From Spirochaetota bacterium (lineage in GTDB: Bacteria > Spirochaetota > Spirochaetia > DTKZ01), in contig JAOABU010000010.1 of NCBI GenBank assembly GCA_026418195.1, forward strand, positions 1 through 44,420: a DNA stretch of 44,420 bases, in the 5' to 3' direction. Shown here piece by piece: positions 25,843 to 34,672 of this stretch. Every line of letters starts with the position of its first letter. Within the stretch, counting starts at the first letter, position 1. The notes under the pieces are model-generated. The model was not told the DNA's origin. It saw only the letters and a program-made list of their open reading frames with translations, and searched no databases. A program made the position numbers and the translations under genes.

Positions 25843-26715
25843 ATGCACAGGATCGTATCGAAAAAGCAGTTGTCAGAGGAAGTATTTCGGATAACGGTAG
25901 AAGCTCCCTATATCGCCGAAGCAAGAAAACCAGGGCAGTTTGTGATCGTCCAACGGAACTCCGATTATGCAGAACGAATTCCCCTTACCATAGCGGATGC
26001 AGACCCAATACGGGGAACGATTACCCTGATTTTTCAAACGGTGGGCAAATCAACCCATAAACTAGCTGAACTGGAAGTAGGGCAGTATATTCAGAACATC
26101 CTAGGCCCCCTCGGCCGACCTACCCATATCGAGAGATTCGGGAGAGTGGTGTGCGTGGGTGGAGGTATTGGGGCGGCCCCTATGTATCCTATTGCTCAGG
26201 CCATGAAACAGGCGGGGAATCACCTCATCGTGATTCTAGGTGCCCGCACGAAGGAACTCCTCATCATGGAGGAGGAGATGCGGGCAATTGCAGATGAACT
26301 GATCGTAGTAACGGACGATGGTTCATACGGAAGGAAAGCTCTCGTTACGGAGCCATTGAAGGAACTCTGTCAAGCTTCTCCTCGGCCAGATTGCGTAGTA
26401 GCCATCGGCCCTCCTATCATGATGAAGTTCTGTGCGGAAACTACTCGACCCTTTGGAATAAAAACGATTGTTTCTCTCAATACCATCATGATTGATGGAA
26501 CAGGGATGTGTGGAGGTTGCCGAGTTACTGTAGGGGAAGAAACAAAGTTCGTGTGCGTGGATGGACCTGAATTCGACGGGCATCTGGTGGACTTCAATAA
26601 CATGATGCTTCGTCTCAGTGCGTACAAGGAAATCGAACAGAAAGCCCACGAGGAGTGCCACTTGGAAATGAAACTGAAAGAAATGAACTCTGCCAAAGGA
26701 AAGGGAAACCCATGA
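25843..26715 (+). CDS. nfnA: NADH-dependent ferredoxin:NADP oxidoreductase small subunit (NfnA/SudB-like)
   Basis: A 290-residue flavoprotein of the ferredoxin reductase/PyrK-like family. The FAD domain (KKQLSEEVFRITVEAPYIAEARKPGQFVIVQ, RIPLTIADAD) is followed by the NAD-binding part (CVGGGIGAAPMYPIAQAM). The C-terminal [2Fe-2S] segment is DGTGMCGGCRVTVG to FVCVDGPEFDGH, in which three Cys and an Asp are available as ligands, as in Nfn enzymes. With the large subunit it couples NADH and reduced ferredoxin to NADP reduction by flavin electron bifurcation in the cytoplasm. A sulphide dehydrogenase (Sud) role is an alternative name for the same pair. Confidence 0.85.
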   Translation: MHRIVSKKQLSEEVFRITVEAPYIAEARKPGQFVIVQRNSDYAERIPLTIADADPIRGTITLIFQTVGKSTHKLAELEVGQYIQNILGPLGRPTHIERFGRVVCVGGGIGAAPMYPIAQAMKQAGNHLIVILGARTKELLIMEEEMRAIADELIVVTDDGSYGRKALVTEPLKELCQASPRPDCVVAIGPPIMMKFCAETTRPFGIKTIVSLNTIMIDGTGMCGGCRVTVGEETKFVCVDGPEFDGHLVDFNNMMLRLSAYKEIEQKAHEECHLEMKLKEMNSAKGKGNP

Positions 26716-28151
26716 TCGATACTACGAAAAAACTTACTCCCAAGGAACGGTTGGCGATTCCTCCACAGGAGATGCCTGCTCAGGACCCCATTGCCCGACG
26801 TCGGAACATGGAGGAAGTAGCTCTCGGGTACTCGGAGGAACAGGCTCGGTTAGAGGCTTTGCGTTGCCTTCAGTGCAAGAATGCTCCTTGCATCCCTTCC
26901 TGTCCTGTGCGGATCGATATCCCGGGATTCATTGCCCAGATTGCGGAGGGAAACTATAAAGAAGCGTTGACGATATTAAGGGAAAGCAACTTGTTTCCTG
27001 CCATCTGTGGTAGAGTCTGCCCGCAGGAGGTGCAATGCCAATCTACCTGTACCGTAGGTCGATCTTTGAAAGATATCGACAAGGCTGTTTCCATCGGCCG
27101 ATTGGAACGATTTGCAGCGGATTGGGAACGTCTCCATGGCGAATTGGAAGTTCCCCCTGTTAAACCCTCTACAGGGAAGCGGGTGGCTATCATCGGGAGC
27201 GGTCCAGCAGGGCTAGCGGCTGCGGCGGATCTAGCGAAGGAAGGACATCAAGTAACCATCTTTGAAGCTTTCCATAAACCGGGTGGGGTGATGATCTACG
27301 GAATCCCCGAGTTCCGGTTGCCAAAAGCCATTGTGCAACGGGAAATAGAAATCCTTGAACGGATGGGTGTTAAGATCATTACCAATTTCCTCGTAGGTCG
27401 TACTCGATCGCTACGGGATCTTCTAGAAAAAGATGGTTTCGATGCTATCTTTATCGGGAGCGGAGCAGGGTTGCCCAAGTTCATGGGTATCCCGGGAGAA
27501 AACTTGGTAGGTGTATTTTCGGCAAATGAGTACCTAACCCGTGCAAACCTGATGAAAGCCTATGAAAAAGGGAAAGCCGACACTCCTATTTACCCTGCCA
27601 AACGGGTAGCGGTGCTAGGAGGGGGAAACGTTGCAATGGATGCTGCGAGGATGGCAGTACGGCTAGGAGCAGAAGAGGTGTTCGTGATCTATCGCCGCAC
27701 GGAAAAGGAGATGCCCGCTCGAGTAGAAGAAGTGGCCCATGCAAAAGAAGAAGGAGTGATTTTCCGGTTCCTAGAGAACGCCAAACGGATTCTAGGAGAC
27801 GAGAAGAGCCGAGTGATCGGGATCGAATGCCTATCCTACCAATTGGGAGAACCTGACGCTTCCGGGAGAAGACGACCGGTGGAGATTCCTGGTAGCGAAC
27901 ACGTGATTGAAGTAGATTCTGTTATCGTTGCCATTGGGAATGAATCCCATCCTCTTCTCCTGCAGACAAATCCCGAGATCGCAGTAGATAAACATGGACA
28001 CATCATTACGGATGAAACGGGTAAAACTTCAATGGATCGGGTGTATGCGGGAGGAGACATTGTACTCGGTAGTGCTACAGTGATTTTGGCCATGGGACAG
28101 GGAAGACGAGCTGCCGCTTCGATTCATAACTTCCTGATGGGAAACTCTTAG
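26712..28151 (+). CDS. nfnB: NfnB/SudA-like large subunit (GltD-family flavoprotein)
   Basis: A 479-residue protein of the glutamate-synthase small-chain family. The N-terminal iron-sulphur region has CLQCKNAPCIPSCPVRIDIPGFI and CGRVCPQEVQCQSTCTVG (two [4Fe-4S] sites). Then come the FAD Rossmann motif VAIIGSGPAGLAAA, the NADPH motif VAVLGGGNVAMDAARMAVRLGA, and the second FAD motif VYAGGDIVLGSATVILAMGQGR. It starts at 26712, overlapping nfnA by four bases (ATGA); a longer in-frame start at 26655 lies inside nfnA. No glutamate synthase large chain is adjacent, and the pairing with nfnA marks it as a transhydrogenase rather than GOGAT. Confidence 0.88.
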   Translation: MIDTTKKLTPKERLAIPPQEMPAQDPIARRRNMEEVALGYSEEQARLEALRCLQCKNAPCIPSCPVRIDIPGFIAQIAEGNYKEALTILRESNLFPAICGRVCPQEVQCQSTCTVGRSLKDIDKAVSIGRLERFAADWERLHGELEVPPVKPSTGKRVAIIGSGPAGLAAAADLAKEGHQVTIFEAFHKPGGVMIYGIPEFRLPKAIVQREIEILERMGVKIITNFLVGRTRSLRDLLEKDGFDAIFIGSGAGLPKFMGIPGENLVGVFSANEYLTRANLMKAYEKGKADTPIYPAKRVAVLGGGNVAMDAARMAVRLGAEEVFVIYRRTEKEMPARVEEVAHAKEEGVIFRFLENAKRILGDEKSRVIGIECLSYQLGEPDASGRRRPVEIPGSEHVIEVDSVIVAIGNESHPLLLQTNPEIAVDKHGHIITDETGKTSMDRVYAGGDIVLGSATVILAMGQGRRAAASIHNFLMGNS

Positions 28152-28166
28152 TCTTCAAAATAATCC

Positions 28167-28195
28167 TTGAAAAAACTCGAAGCCCGACGTATTTT
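28167..28195 (+). promoter_or_regulatory. Promoter before the DHOD-like gene
   Basis: TTGAAA (28167-28172), 17 bases, TATTTT (28190-28195), followed by a 40-base leader with AGGAG before the ATG at 28236. It would allow expression separate from nfnAB. Confidence 0.55.
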
Positions 28196-28235
28196 GTAAG
28201 TAATCGGATACAAACTTTGATACTAGGAGTATCGT

Positions 28236-29249
28236 ATGGCTAATTTAACAACAAAGTACATGGGAATCGAGTTGAAGAACCCCTTGATCGTCGGTGCGTG
28301 TAGTCTGACTTCCGATCTAGACACCATCAAGCGAATCGAGGATGCAGGAGCGGGTTCCTTCGTCATTAAAAGTCTGTTTGAAGAACAAGTACAACTGAAG
28401 AGTTTTCTGATGGAGGAAGATCTCCATCGCTACGACGAATGGCATGCGGAAATGACTTCCATCTTTCCAGATCTAAAGGATGCAGGCCCTGAGGAACATT
28501 TAACCTGGGTACGAAAAACAAAGGAATCGGTGTCCATTCCCGTGATAGCCAGTTTGAACGCGGTGAACAAAGAGACCTGGGTAGAGTGGGCAAAGCTCCT
28601 TGAACAAACAGGAGTGGATGGCTTGGAACTGAACTTCTTTGCAACCCCTACTGATTTCAATAGAACCGCCAAAGAAATTGAGGATGAACAGGTTTCCATT
28701 ATCAAGGAATTAAAGAAAGCTGTTAAAATCCCCATCTCGGTTAAGTTAAGTACTTTTTATACAAATCCTCTGAACGTTATTAAACAGCTGGATACGGCAG
28801 GGGTAAACGGGCTAGTGCTTTTTAACCGATTCTTCGATCCGAGTCTGGACGTGGAAAAGGAGAAGACAGATTATCCCTTTAACCTCTCGAATCCCAACGA
28901 CCACAGGATAGCCCTACGGTATATTGGTCAGCTCTCGGGAAAGGTAAAGGCCAGCCTCTGCGCTTCCCATGGAATCCATGCATCCAGCCATGCACTGGAA
29001 GTCTTGTTGGCTGGAGCAGATGCATTTCAGGTAGTGAGTACGTTGTATCGGAACAAGCTTTCTACCATTACTCTGATCCTCCAGGAGATCGGAGCTTGGA
29101 TGGATCGCAAAGGGTACAAGAAGATCGATGAGTTCAAGGGCAAGCTCGATGCAGAGCACAATCCCGATAAGTTTACCTATAGACGGGCTCAGTACGTAAA
29201 ACTTCTCATGCGGCCCCATAATTTTCTAGCTAAACCCAAGATCATTTGA
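28236..29249 (+). CDS. Dihydroorotate dehydrogenase-like FMN oxidoreductase
   Basis: A 337-residue TIM-barrel flavoprotein resembling class 1 DHODs (TTKYMGIELKNPLIVGACSLT, then VIASLNAVNKETWVEWAKLLEQTGVDGLELNF, ISVKLS, GVNGLVLFNRF, ASHGIHASSHALEVLLAGADAFQVVSTLYRN). The orotate-binding N-x-S/C-x-P-N segment of true PyrD is replaced by NFFATPTDFN, so it probably does not act on dihydroorotate. Neither the PreA ferredoxin tail nor pyr genes are present. It sits between an Nfn transhydrogenase and a nitroreductase-like gene, suggesting a flavin-dependent reductase of unknown substrate. AGGAG precedes the start. Confidence 0.8.
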   Translation: MANLTTKYMGIELKNPLIVGACSLTSDLDTIKRIEDAGAGSFVIKSLFEEQVQLKSFLMEEDLHRYDEWHAEMTSIFPDLKDAGPEEHLTWVRKTKESVSIPVIASLNAVNKETWVEWAKLLEQTGVDGLELNFFATPTDFNRTAKEIEDEQVSIIKELKKAVKIPISVKLSTFYTNPLNVIKQLDTAGVNGLVLFNRFFDPSLDVEKEKTDYPFNLSNPNDHRIALRYIGQLSGKVKASLCASHGIHASSHALEVLLAGADAFQVVSTLYRNKLSTITLILQEIGAWMDRKGYKKIDEFKGKLDAEHNPDKFTYRRAQYVKLLMRPHNFLAKPKII

Positions 29250-29252
29250 CCA

Positions 29253-30101
29253 ATGGAATCTGGAAAGGAAAGGTTTTCGATCCTACAGGTCATACGATCC
29301 CGTTCCTCCATCCGAACCTTTGCCCGCGAATCTGTACCAAAGGAGACGATGGAGGAATTAGGTAAACTCCTGACTAGGCGCGATCGAGGGCCCTTCGGAA
29401 ACATTTGCCGGTTTGGGCTTATAGATTCCTCTCTCTATCCCCAATCGGATCTCGGTTCCATCAGTACCTACGGAGTGATCAAAAATCCGTATGGATATCT
29501 GGTTGGTGCGATTCAGAAAGCGGATCGGAGCCTTGTAGATTATGGATACCTATTCCAACGGATCCTCCTTGAAGCTACCCGATTAGGATTGGGAACCTGC
29601 TGGTTGGGTGGCACATTCCGACCTGAAAAAATTGCTTCTTTGTTCCCCCTACAGCCTGGGGAAATCATCCCTGCAGTGAGCCCTTTTGGGATTCCAGCAG
29701 AAAAACGAAGCTTGATCGATGGGGTTCTGCGATGGGGGGCCTCATCCAAGATTCGGAAGCCTTGGGGGCAATTGTTCTACGACGCTTCAGGAAGTTCGTT
29801 AAAGGAAGGAGACTGCCCTCTATTTCAGGATGCGTTGGAAGCCGTCCGGTTGGCTCCTTCTGCAATGAACCGACAGCCCTGGCGGGTGGTAATCGAGGGA
29901 CGAAACGCACATTTCTTTCTCGATACCAAGGAGGACCGAAAATACCCTGTACGGTTTACTGAATTGGATCTAGGGATTGCCATGTATCATTTCGAAGCGG
30001 TGCTTCAGGAGGAGAGTATACAAGGGAAGTGGGAGTTTAGTCCGCCGCGAACTTCCTATGGACACCCTGAATGGGAGTACACCGCCAGTTGGAGTTCGTG
30101 A
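29253..30101 (+). CDS. Nitroreductase-like FMN protein (TM1586-type)
   Basis: A 282-residue protein with two half nitroreductase repeats. The N-terminal half has IRSRSSIRTFARESVPKETMEELGKLL and the loop LLEATRLGLGTCWLGGTFRPEKIASLFPLQPGEIIPAVSPFG. The C-terminal half has LEAVRLAPSAMNRQPWRVVIEG. This is the arrangement of the putative TM nitroreductase family, which binds FMN. The ATG lies three bases after the preceding stop with no ribosome binding site, so translation must be coupled to the DHOD-like gene. The shared transcript implies the two act together. Confidence 0.82.
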   Translation: MESGKERFSILQVIRSRSSIRTFARESVPKETMEELGKLLTRRDRGPFGNICRFGLIDSSLYPQSDLGSISTYGVIKNPYGYLVGAIQKADRSLVDYGYLFQRILLEATRLGLGTCWLGGTFRPEKIASLFPLQPGEIIPAVSPFGIPAEKRSLIDGVLRWGASSKIRKPWGQLFYDASGSSLKEGDCPLFQDALEAVRLAPSAMNRQPWRVVIEGRNAHFFLDTKEDRKYPVRFTELDLGIAMYHFEAVLQEESIQGKWEFSPPRTSYGHPEWEYTASWSS

Positions 30102-30112
30102 GGTGTAGGGGA

Positions 30113-31381
30113 ATGATCCGTATTCCCATTAAAGCTATTTCGAAAGAAACCCTGGAAAAACGGTACTACACCGTAGCTCCTCTGTACGAAGGGATGCTGG
30201 ACGGTCTTTACCAAGATGTGCAACGCATTCTGAATGAAGCAGGGATGAAGGTTACCGTTCGAAAGAGACTGAAGTCCTTTGAAAGCCTATTTTCCAAAGT
30301 TCTGAAAAAAGCTCGTCAGATTCGCTTGTACTCCCATTTCGAGGGAATCGAGCCTACCGTAGTGATCACCGATTTTCTCGGAATACGGATCGTTTGCCCT
30401 TTTCTGGAAGATACTATCAAGGTGGAGGACCTTATTCGCAGGAACCTTGAAGTAGTGGAACAGGAATACAAGGGGGAAGAGTATTCCCCCCACGAGTTTG
30501 GGTACGTGTCCACCCACATTATTGTGAAGATCGGTGGCCCACAGGAGGTAGAGGGGGTTCTGCAGGAAGAAATCCTAGCAGAGATCCAGATTCGGACAAT
30601 TCTGCAGGATGCCTGGGCAGAGGTGGAACATGAGCTAATGTACAAAGCAGAGTTCACACCCTTCGATGAGCCGTTACGTCGAAAGCTATCAGCTGTGAAT
30701 GCCAACTTGAGTCTTTCGGACATTATCTTTCAGGAAATTCGGGATTACCAACGGAAACTCCAGCAGGAACTAAGAACCCGAAGGAAAAGTTTCCTGCAAA
30801 AAATCCAGGCAGAATCTATCGAAACAATCGGTGAAGATGTCTTTTTGTCGAACCCGCCTCCTGCTTCCACACCTCCGTTGGTGGTTTCCAAGGAATCTCT
30901 ATTCTATCAGACCCTGGACAATCTATTGTTGGAAGCGCTCACAGCCCATAACCAGCAACAGTATTCTAGGGCTATTGAACTGTACACCCACATTCTTCAC
31001 AGAAAACCAAAGAGATCCATACGAGCACTGGTCTATATTCATCGTGGTATGGCTTTTTTTGGTGAGTCGAATTACGATAAAGCGTTAGAGGATTTTACGG
31101 CGGCCATCAACCTGGAACCAGAGAATCCACGAATATACTTCTATCGCGGAGTAGTTCAGCGGTTCCGAAAAGATCTGAATGGGGCTTTATTGGATCTCAG
31201 CCGGTCCCTGGAACTTGATCCCTATCATTTCGATTCTCTCTATAACAGAGCCCAGGTATACTTTTCGCTTGGTAACTATGTACAGGCCGCCGAAGACTGC
31301 CGACAGGCCTTGGCGTTAAAACCCAAAATACCGGAAGCTCGGAGATTCCTTCAAGTGATCGAACAGAAGTTACGGTTTTAA
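30113..31381 (+). CDS. RelA/SpoT-type alarmone synthetase domain protein with TPR repeats
   Basis: A 422-residue protein. Residues of about 30-195 form a (p)ppGpp synthetase domain with RKRLKSFESLFSK, TDFLGIRIVC, GYVSTHIIV and EIQIRTILQDAWAEVEHELMYK, the conserved positions of small alarmone synthetases. There is no HD hydrolase domain. Residues of about 260-420 hold three or more TPR units (SRAIELYTHILHRKP, DKALEDFTAAINLEPENPRIYFYRGVVQRF, NGALLDLSRSLELDPYHFDSLYNRAQVYF). The middle is a Pro-rich linker. It starts at 30113, 11 bases after the preceding stop, with AGGTGTAGGGG upstream; an earlier in-frame start lies within the neighbour. The TPR part suggests control by a protein partner. Catalytic activity is not proven by motifs alone. 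Confidence 0.85.
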   Translation: MIRIPIKAISKETLEKRYYTVAPLYEGMLDGLYQDVQRILNEAGMKVTVRKRLKSFESLFSKVLKKARQIRLYSHFEGIEPTVVITDFLGIRIVCPFLEDTIKVEDLIRRNLEVVEQEYKGEEYSPHEFGYVSTHIIVKIGGPQEVEGVLQEEILAEIQIRTILQDAWAEVEHELMYKAEFTPFDEPLRRKLSAVNANLSLSDIIFQEIRDYQRKLQQELRTRRKSFLQKIQAESIETIGEDVFLSNPPPASTPPLVVSKESLFYQTLDNLLLEALTAHNQQQYSRAIELYTHILHRKPKRSIRALVYIHRGMAFFGESNYDKALEDFTAAINLEPENPRIYFYRGVVQRFRKDLNGALLDLSRSLELDPYHFDSLYNRAQVYFSLGNYVQAAEDCRQALALKPKIPEARRFLQVIEQKLRF

Positions 31382-31434
31382 AGAAGAACATCGTTCGTAA
31401 TTATATATTTGGGAACCATCGATGCTTCCCCAGG

Positions 31435-32358
31435 TCAGACCTCCTTCTGGGAAAACATATCGGGAAAATCCGGATCCGCATCGGTGATAATCTTAGCGGG
31501 TCTTTGAAGGGTATCTCGAATGTATGGGTATTCCACAGACATGGCATGAATGGTGTTCCCTGTAATGAGGTGTAAATTCTCAATTCCCAGTGCTTGGATT
31601 CGTCGATCAATTTCTTCCGGGGGATTGGCAGTAGGTCGCAGAGTGTCGGATGCGATGGAGATGGACCAGAATGTGGCATACATCTGGATAAAGGTGTATA
31701 GGGTTTCTACAGAGGAAAATGCTGCCTTTAGGGTTTTCCGAATACAGGCAAAGGCGATAGGCCGGGTGATAGGTGATTCTGAATGCATGACAAAAATGCC
31801 TGAAGGATCTCGGAAGCTTCGTTTTACCGCTTGGAAGAACTCTCGAGTGTACAGCATCCTTGAAGGACCAAAGGGATCCGTCATGTCCATGATTACCACA
31901 TCGTACATACCCGGATGGGATTCCACAAAAGCCCGGCCATCTTGGTAATAGAAGTGAACCCTTGGATCTTCAAAAGCTCCTCCATTGAGGGTGGGGAGGT
32001 ACGTGCGGGAGAATTTTACGACTTCCTCATCCAACTCAGCAAAGTCGACCCATTCCACCGAAGAGTACTTAAGAACTTCGCGTAGAATCCCCCCGTCTCC
32101 TCCCCCGATCACGAGGATCCGTTTAGGATTCGGATGGGTAAGAAGGGCGGGATGGGTCATGGGTTCATGGTATTGCCAGTCGTTCTTCTCAGCGACTTGG
32201 GTGATCTTGTCCAGAAGTAAAACTTTACCGAACTCTCCTGTTTCGACTAGTTCGATCTCCTGATAGGGAGTCTTTCCTTTGTAGAGGCTGCGTTCCACCG
32301 TATAGAAGAATCCAGAGGTACTGTTTAGCCATTCGTGGATGATGCGCTTTTCTGCCAT
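31435..32358 (-). CDS. speE: Spermidine synthase
   Basis: A 307-residue aminopropyltransferase making spermidine from putrescine and decarboxylated S-adenosylmethionine. It has the Rossmann-like motif RILVIGGGDGGILREVLKY, the acidic loop AELDEEVV, and the catalytic region YDVVIMDMTDPFGPSRMLYTREFF (DxTDP). It lies 12 bases after speD on the same strand, so the substrate-making and substrate-using enzymes are in one operon. The N-terminal strand domain EWLNSTSGFFYTVERSLYKGKTPYQEIELVET is typical. Cytoplasmic. Confidence 0.96.
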   Translation of the reverse strand: MAEKRIIHEWLNSTSGFFYTVERSLYKGKTPYQEIELVETGEFGKVLLLDKITQVAEKNDWQYHEPMTHPALLTHPNPKRILVIGGGDGGILREVLKYSSVEWVDFAELDEEVVKFSRTYLPTLNGGAFEDPRVHFYYQDGRAFVESHPGMYDVVIMDMTDPFGPSRMLYTREFFQAVKRSFRDPSGIFVMHSESPITRPIAFACIRKTLKAAFSSVETLYTFIQMYATFWSISIASDTLRPTANPPEEIDRRIQALGIENLHLITGNTIHAMSVEYPYIRDTLQRPAKIITDADPDFPDMFSQKEV

Positions 32359-32370
32359 GGATCACTCTCC

Positions 32371-33198
32371 TTAGAGGTTCTTGCACTCGAATATTTCCTG
32401 CATTTCCATCTTCAACATTTCCTTGATGGCTTTCTTTTCTTTAGAACTAAGATGCTCTACTTCAGGGCCAAATAGGTAGTTCTTCAATTTGATATTCTTT
32501 TTCTTCATTTTAGTATGGAAGATATTGTCCGAAATGATATTGATGTCGTATGCCAGGTACTCGGATAATACATCTTCCGAGATATAGTCCTGGATTGAGG
32601 TAATATCGTGATCGATAAACACTTTCTTTCCACGGGAGTCTCGGGTAAATCCTCGCACCCGGTAGTCCATCAGTACCACATCGGAATCGAAACTTCCAAT
32701 GAGGTAGTGGAGGGCGTTCAGGGGAGAGATCATTCCACAGGTAGAAATATCTATGTCTACTCGGAAAGTAGCGATACCGGTGGATATATTATGTTCTGGA
32801 TAGGTATGGATGGTGATATGACTCTTGTCTAGATGTCCGATCAATCCTGGAGCTACCAATTTCTGTTGACCGTCTGTAGTCTTTAAAACCCCACCTTCAT
32901 AGTGAAGTTTCTCCATGTAGGATTGGCCTTCGTTGATAAGGGCGACCACACTAGCACCCCTTGGCTCATAGTCCTGGGTAGAGATGTTTACCAGCTTGGC
33001 ATCGATGATACGACATACTTCCTCCACGATCTGCTGAAGCCGCTCCGAATTGTACTCCTCGTCCACATACTCCAGGTAATCGATCTGCGACTCTTTAGAT
33101 CGAGCGTAACAGATGTCGTAAATATTGAAACTCAGGGTTTTCGTGAGGTTGTTGAACCCTTCCAGTTTCAATTTTTGACCCTTAACTCGTTTGAACAA
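32371..33198 (-). CDS. speD: S-adenosylmethionine decarboxylase proenzyme, E. coli type
   Basis: A 275-residue pyruvoyl enzyme precursor that supplies the aminopropyl donor to SpeE. The self-cleavage site is K125-S126 in GHLDKSHITIHTYPEH; Ser126 becomes the pyruvoyl group. DIDISTCGMISPLNALHYLIGSF contains the conserved Cys154, and YRVRGFTRD is also present. Length and sequence are those of the long E. coli class, not the 120-130-residue thermophile/Bacillus class. The start is a TTG at 33198. GGAGGAG lies 12 bases upstream, which is a long gap, so the start may be inefficient or misplaced. It is the first gene of the speD-speE pair, divergent from glyA. Confidence 0.95.
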   Translation of the reverse strand: MFKRVKGQKLKLEGFNNLTKTLSFNIYDICYARSKESQIDYLEYVDEEYNSERLQQIVEEVCRIIDAKLVNISTQDYEPRGASVVALINEGQSYMEKLHYEGGVLKTTDGQQKLVAPGLIGHLDKSHITIHTYPEHNISTGIATFRVDIDISTCGMISPLNALHYLIGSFDSDVVLMDYRVRGFTRDSRGKKVFIDHDITSIQDYISEDVLSEYLAYDINIISDNIFHTKMKKKNIKLKNYLFGPEVEHLSSKEKKAIKEMLKMEMQEIFECKNL

Positions 33199-33281
33199 TT
33201 CCTTTCTTTCTCCTCCTTGGATTGATATATATGGGATTCAAGGATAAAAAGTATACCAAAAGTGTGGGGAGGGGGCAAGTA

Positions 33282-33310
33282 TTGACAGCACGGCTCTTTT
33301 CCTTCACAAA
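33282..33310 (+). promoter_or_regulatory. glyA promoter, predicted leaderless
   Basis: TTGACA (33282-33287), 17 bases, CACAAA (33305-33310), six bases before the ATG at 33317. The -35 is perfect, the -10 poor. No ribosome binding site lies before the start codon. Confidence 0.5.
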
Positions 33311-33316
33311 TACCGT

Positions 33317-34606
33317 ATGAGTGAGTTACAGAAGAAGGATCCCGAACTCTATCAGGCTATTCAGCAAGAGGAAGGGAGGCAACGAAAAAAATTGGAGCTG
33401 ATTGCCTCAGAGAACTTTGTTTCAAAAGCCGTGATGGAAGCCGTCGGTTCCGTTCTTACCAATAAGTATGCGGAAGGGTATCCTGGGAAGCGATACTATG
33501 GGGGGTGTGAGTTCGTAGATATTGCAGAAAACCTAGCCCGGGAACGAGCCTGCAAACTATTCCAATGTGATCATGCGAATGTACAACCCCACTCCGGTGC
33601 CCAGGCAAATATGGCCGTATATTTTACCCTGTTAGAACCGGGAGATACGGTCTTGGGCATGAATCTGAGCCATGGAGGGCACCTGACCCATGGATCTCCT
33701 GTGAACTTTTCTGGACGTTTCTATAAGATCGTCAGTTATGGTGTACGGAAAGATACGGAGACGATCGATTACGAGGAAGTGGAGCGACTGGCCCATCAAC
33801 ACAGGCCAAAGCTGATCATTGCAGGAGCTTCTGCGTATCCGAGGATGATCGACTTCAAGCGGTTCCGGGAAATTGCCGATGCAGTAGGCGCCTTTCTTAT
33901 GACCGATATGGCCCACATAGCGGGGCTTGTGGCAGTAGGACTTCATCCTTCCCCTCTTCCCTACTCACACTTCACCACCTCTACTACCCATAAAACTCTT
34001 CGGGGGCCAAGGGGAGGACTCATTCTGATCGGTAAGGATGGAGAAAACACATTGGGAATCACAGCCCCCAAGAGTGGAAGGTTGAAACTCTGGTCCGAGG
34101 TACTGGATGGCATGGTAATGCCGGGTGTGCAGGGAGGTCCCCTTATGCACGTGATAGCTGGAAAAGCAGTTGCCTTCAAAGAGGCTTTGGAACCTTCCTT
34201 TAAGACGTACCAGGAACAGATCCTGAAAAATGCGAAGGCTCTTTGTTCTGCTCTCCAAGAGGGAGGAGCTCGTATCGTTTCTGGAGGAACCGACAACCAC
34301 CTGATCCTGATGGATGTCACTCCCTTCAATCTTTCGGGAAAAGAAGCCGAAACGTTACTGGATCGAGCAAACATTACGGTAAACAAGAATACGATTCCCT
34401 TCGATACCAAAGGCCCTCTGATTACTTCGGGAATTCGACTCGGAACACCTGCTCTGACCACACGGGGCATGAAAGAACCTGAAATGAAACTGATTGCGGG
34501 GTACATTCTAGACGTGTTGAAACACCCGACAGAGGATACGGTCCTTTCCCGTGTGGCGCATGAGGTGGTAGCTCTGTCGGAACGATTTCCGTTGACCCAA
34601 CATTGA
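33317..34606 (+). CDS. glyA: Serine hydroxymethyltransferase
   Basis: A 429-residue PLP enzyme, normal length, interconverting serine and glycine while charging tetrahydrofolate with a one-carbon unit. Recognisable are the N-terminal [51 protein letters not shown], and the PLP-lysine segment [34 protein letters not shown] follows near the C-terminus. The start is supported by homology of [15 protein letters not shown] and by the promoter directly upstream. It neighbours speD, which consumes S-adenosylmethionine, but there is no operon link because the two diverge. Confidence 0.97.
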   Translation: MSELQKKDPELYQAIQQEEGRQRKKLELIASENFVSKAVMEAVGSVLTNKYAEGYPGKRYYGGCEFVDIAENLARERACKLFQCDHANVQPHSGAQANMAVYFTLLEPGDTVLGMNLSHGGHLTHGSPVNFSGRFYKIVSYGVRKDTETIDYEEVERLAHQHRPKLIIAGASAYPRMIDFKRFREIADAVGAFLMTDMAHIAGLVAVGLHPSPLPYSHFTTSTTHKTLRGPRGGLILIGKDGENTLGITAPKSGRLKLWSEVLDGMVMPGVQGGPLMHVIAGKAVAFKEALEPSFKTYQEQILKNAKALCSALQEGGARIVSGGTDNHLILMDVTPFNLSGKEAETLLDRANITVNKNTIPFDTKGPLITSGIRLGTPALTTRGMKEPEMKLIAGYILDVLKHPTEDTVLSRVAHEVVALSERFPLTQH

Positions 34607-34642
34607 GTGCCCCTTTTCATTGACAAAGCAATGGGGGGGCAC
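34607..34642 (+). repeat. Interrupted hairpin overlapping the next promoter
   Basis: GTGCCCC (34607-34613) pairs with GGGGCAC (34636-34642), and CATTG (34618-34622) with CAATG (34629-34633), around the loop ACAAAG. It begins at the glyA stop codon and the -35 box of the downstream gene lies in its apex. There is no T tail. It may limit glyA readthrough into the next gene. Confidence 0.5.
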
Positions 34643-34649
34643 CTATACT
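34620..34649 (+). promoter_or_regulatory. Promoter of the cNMP-binding protein gene
   Basis: TTGACA (34620-34625), 18 bases, TATACT (34644-34649), 23 bases before the ATG at 34673. A short leader with AGGA is present. Confidence 0.7.
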
Positions 34650-34672
34650 TTATCAGGTAATTAGGATGGGCT

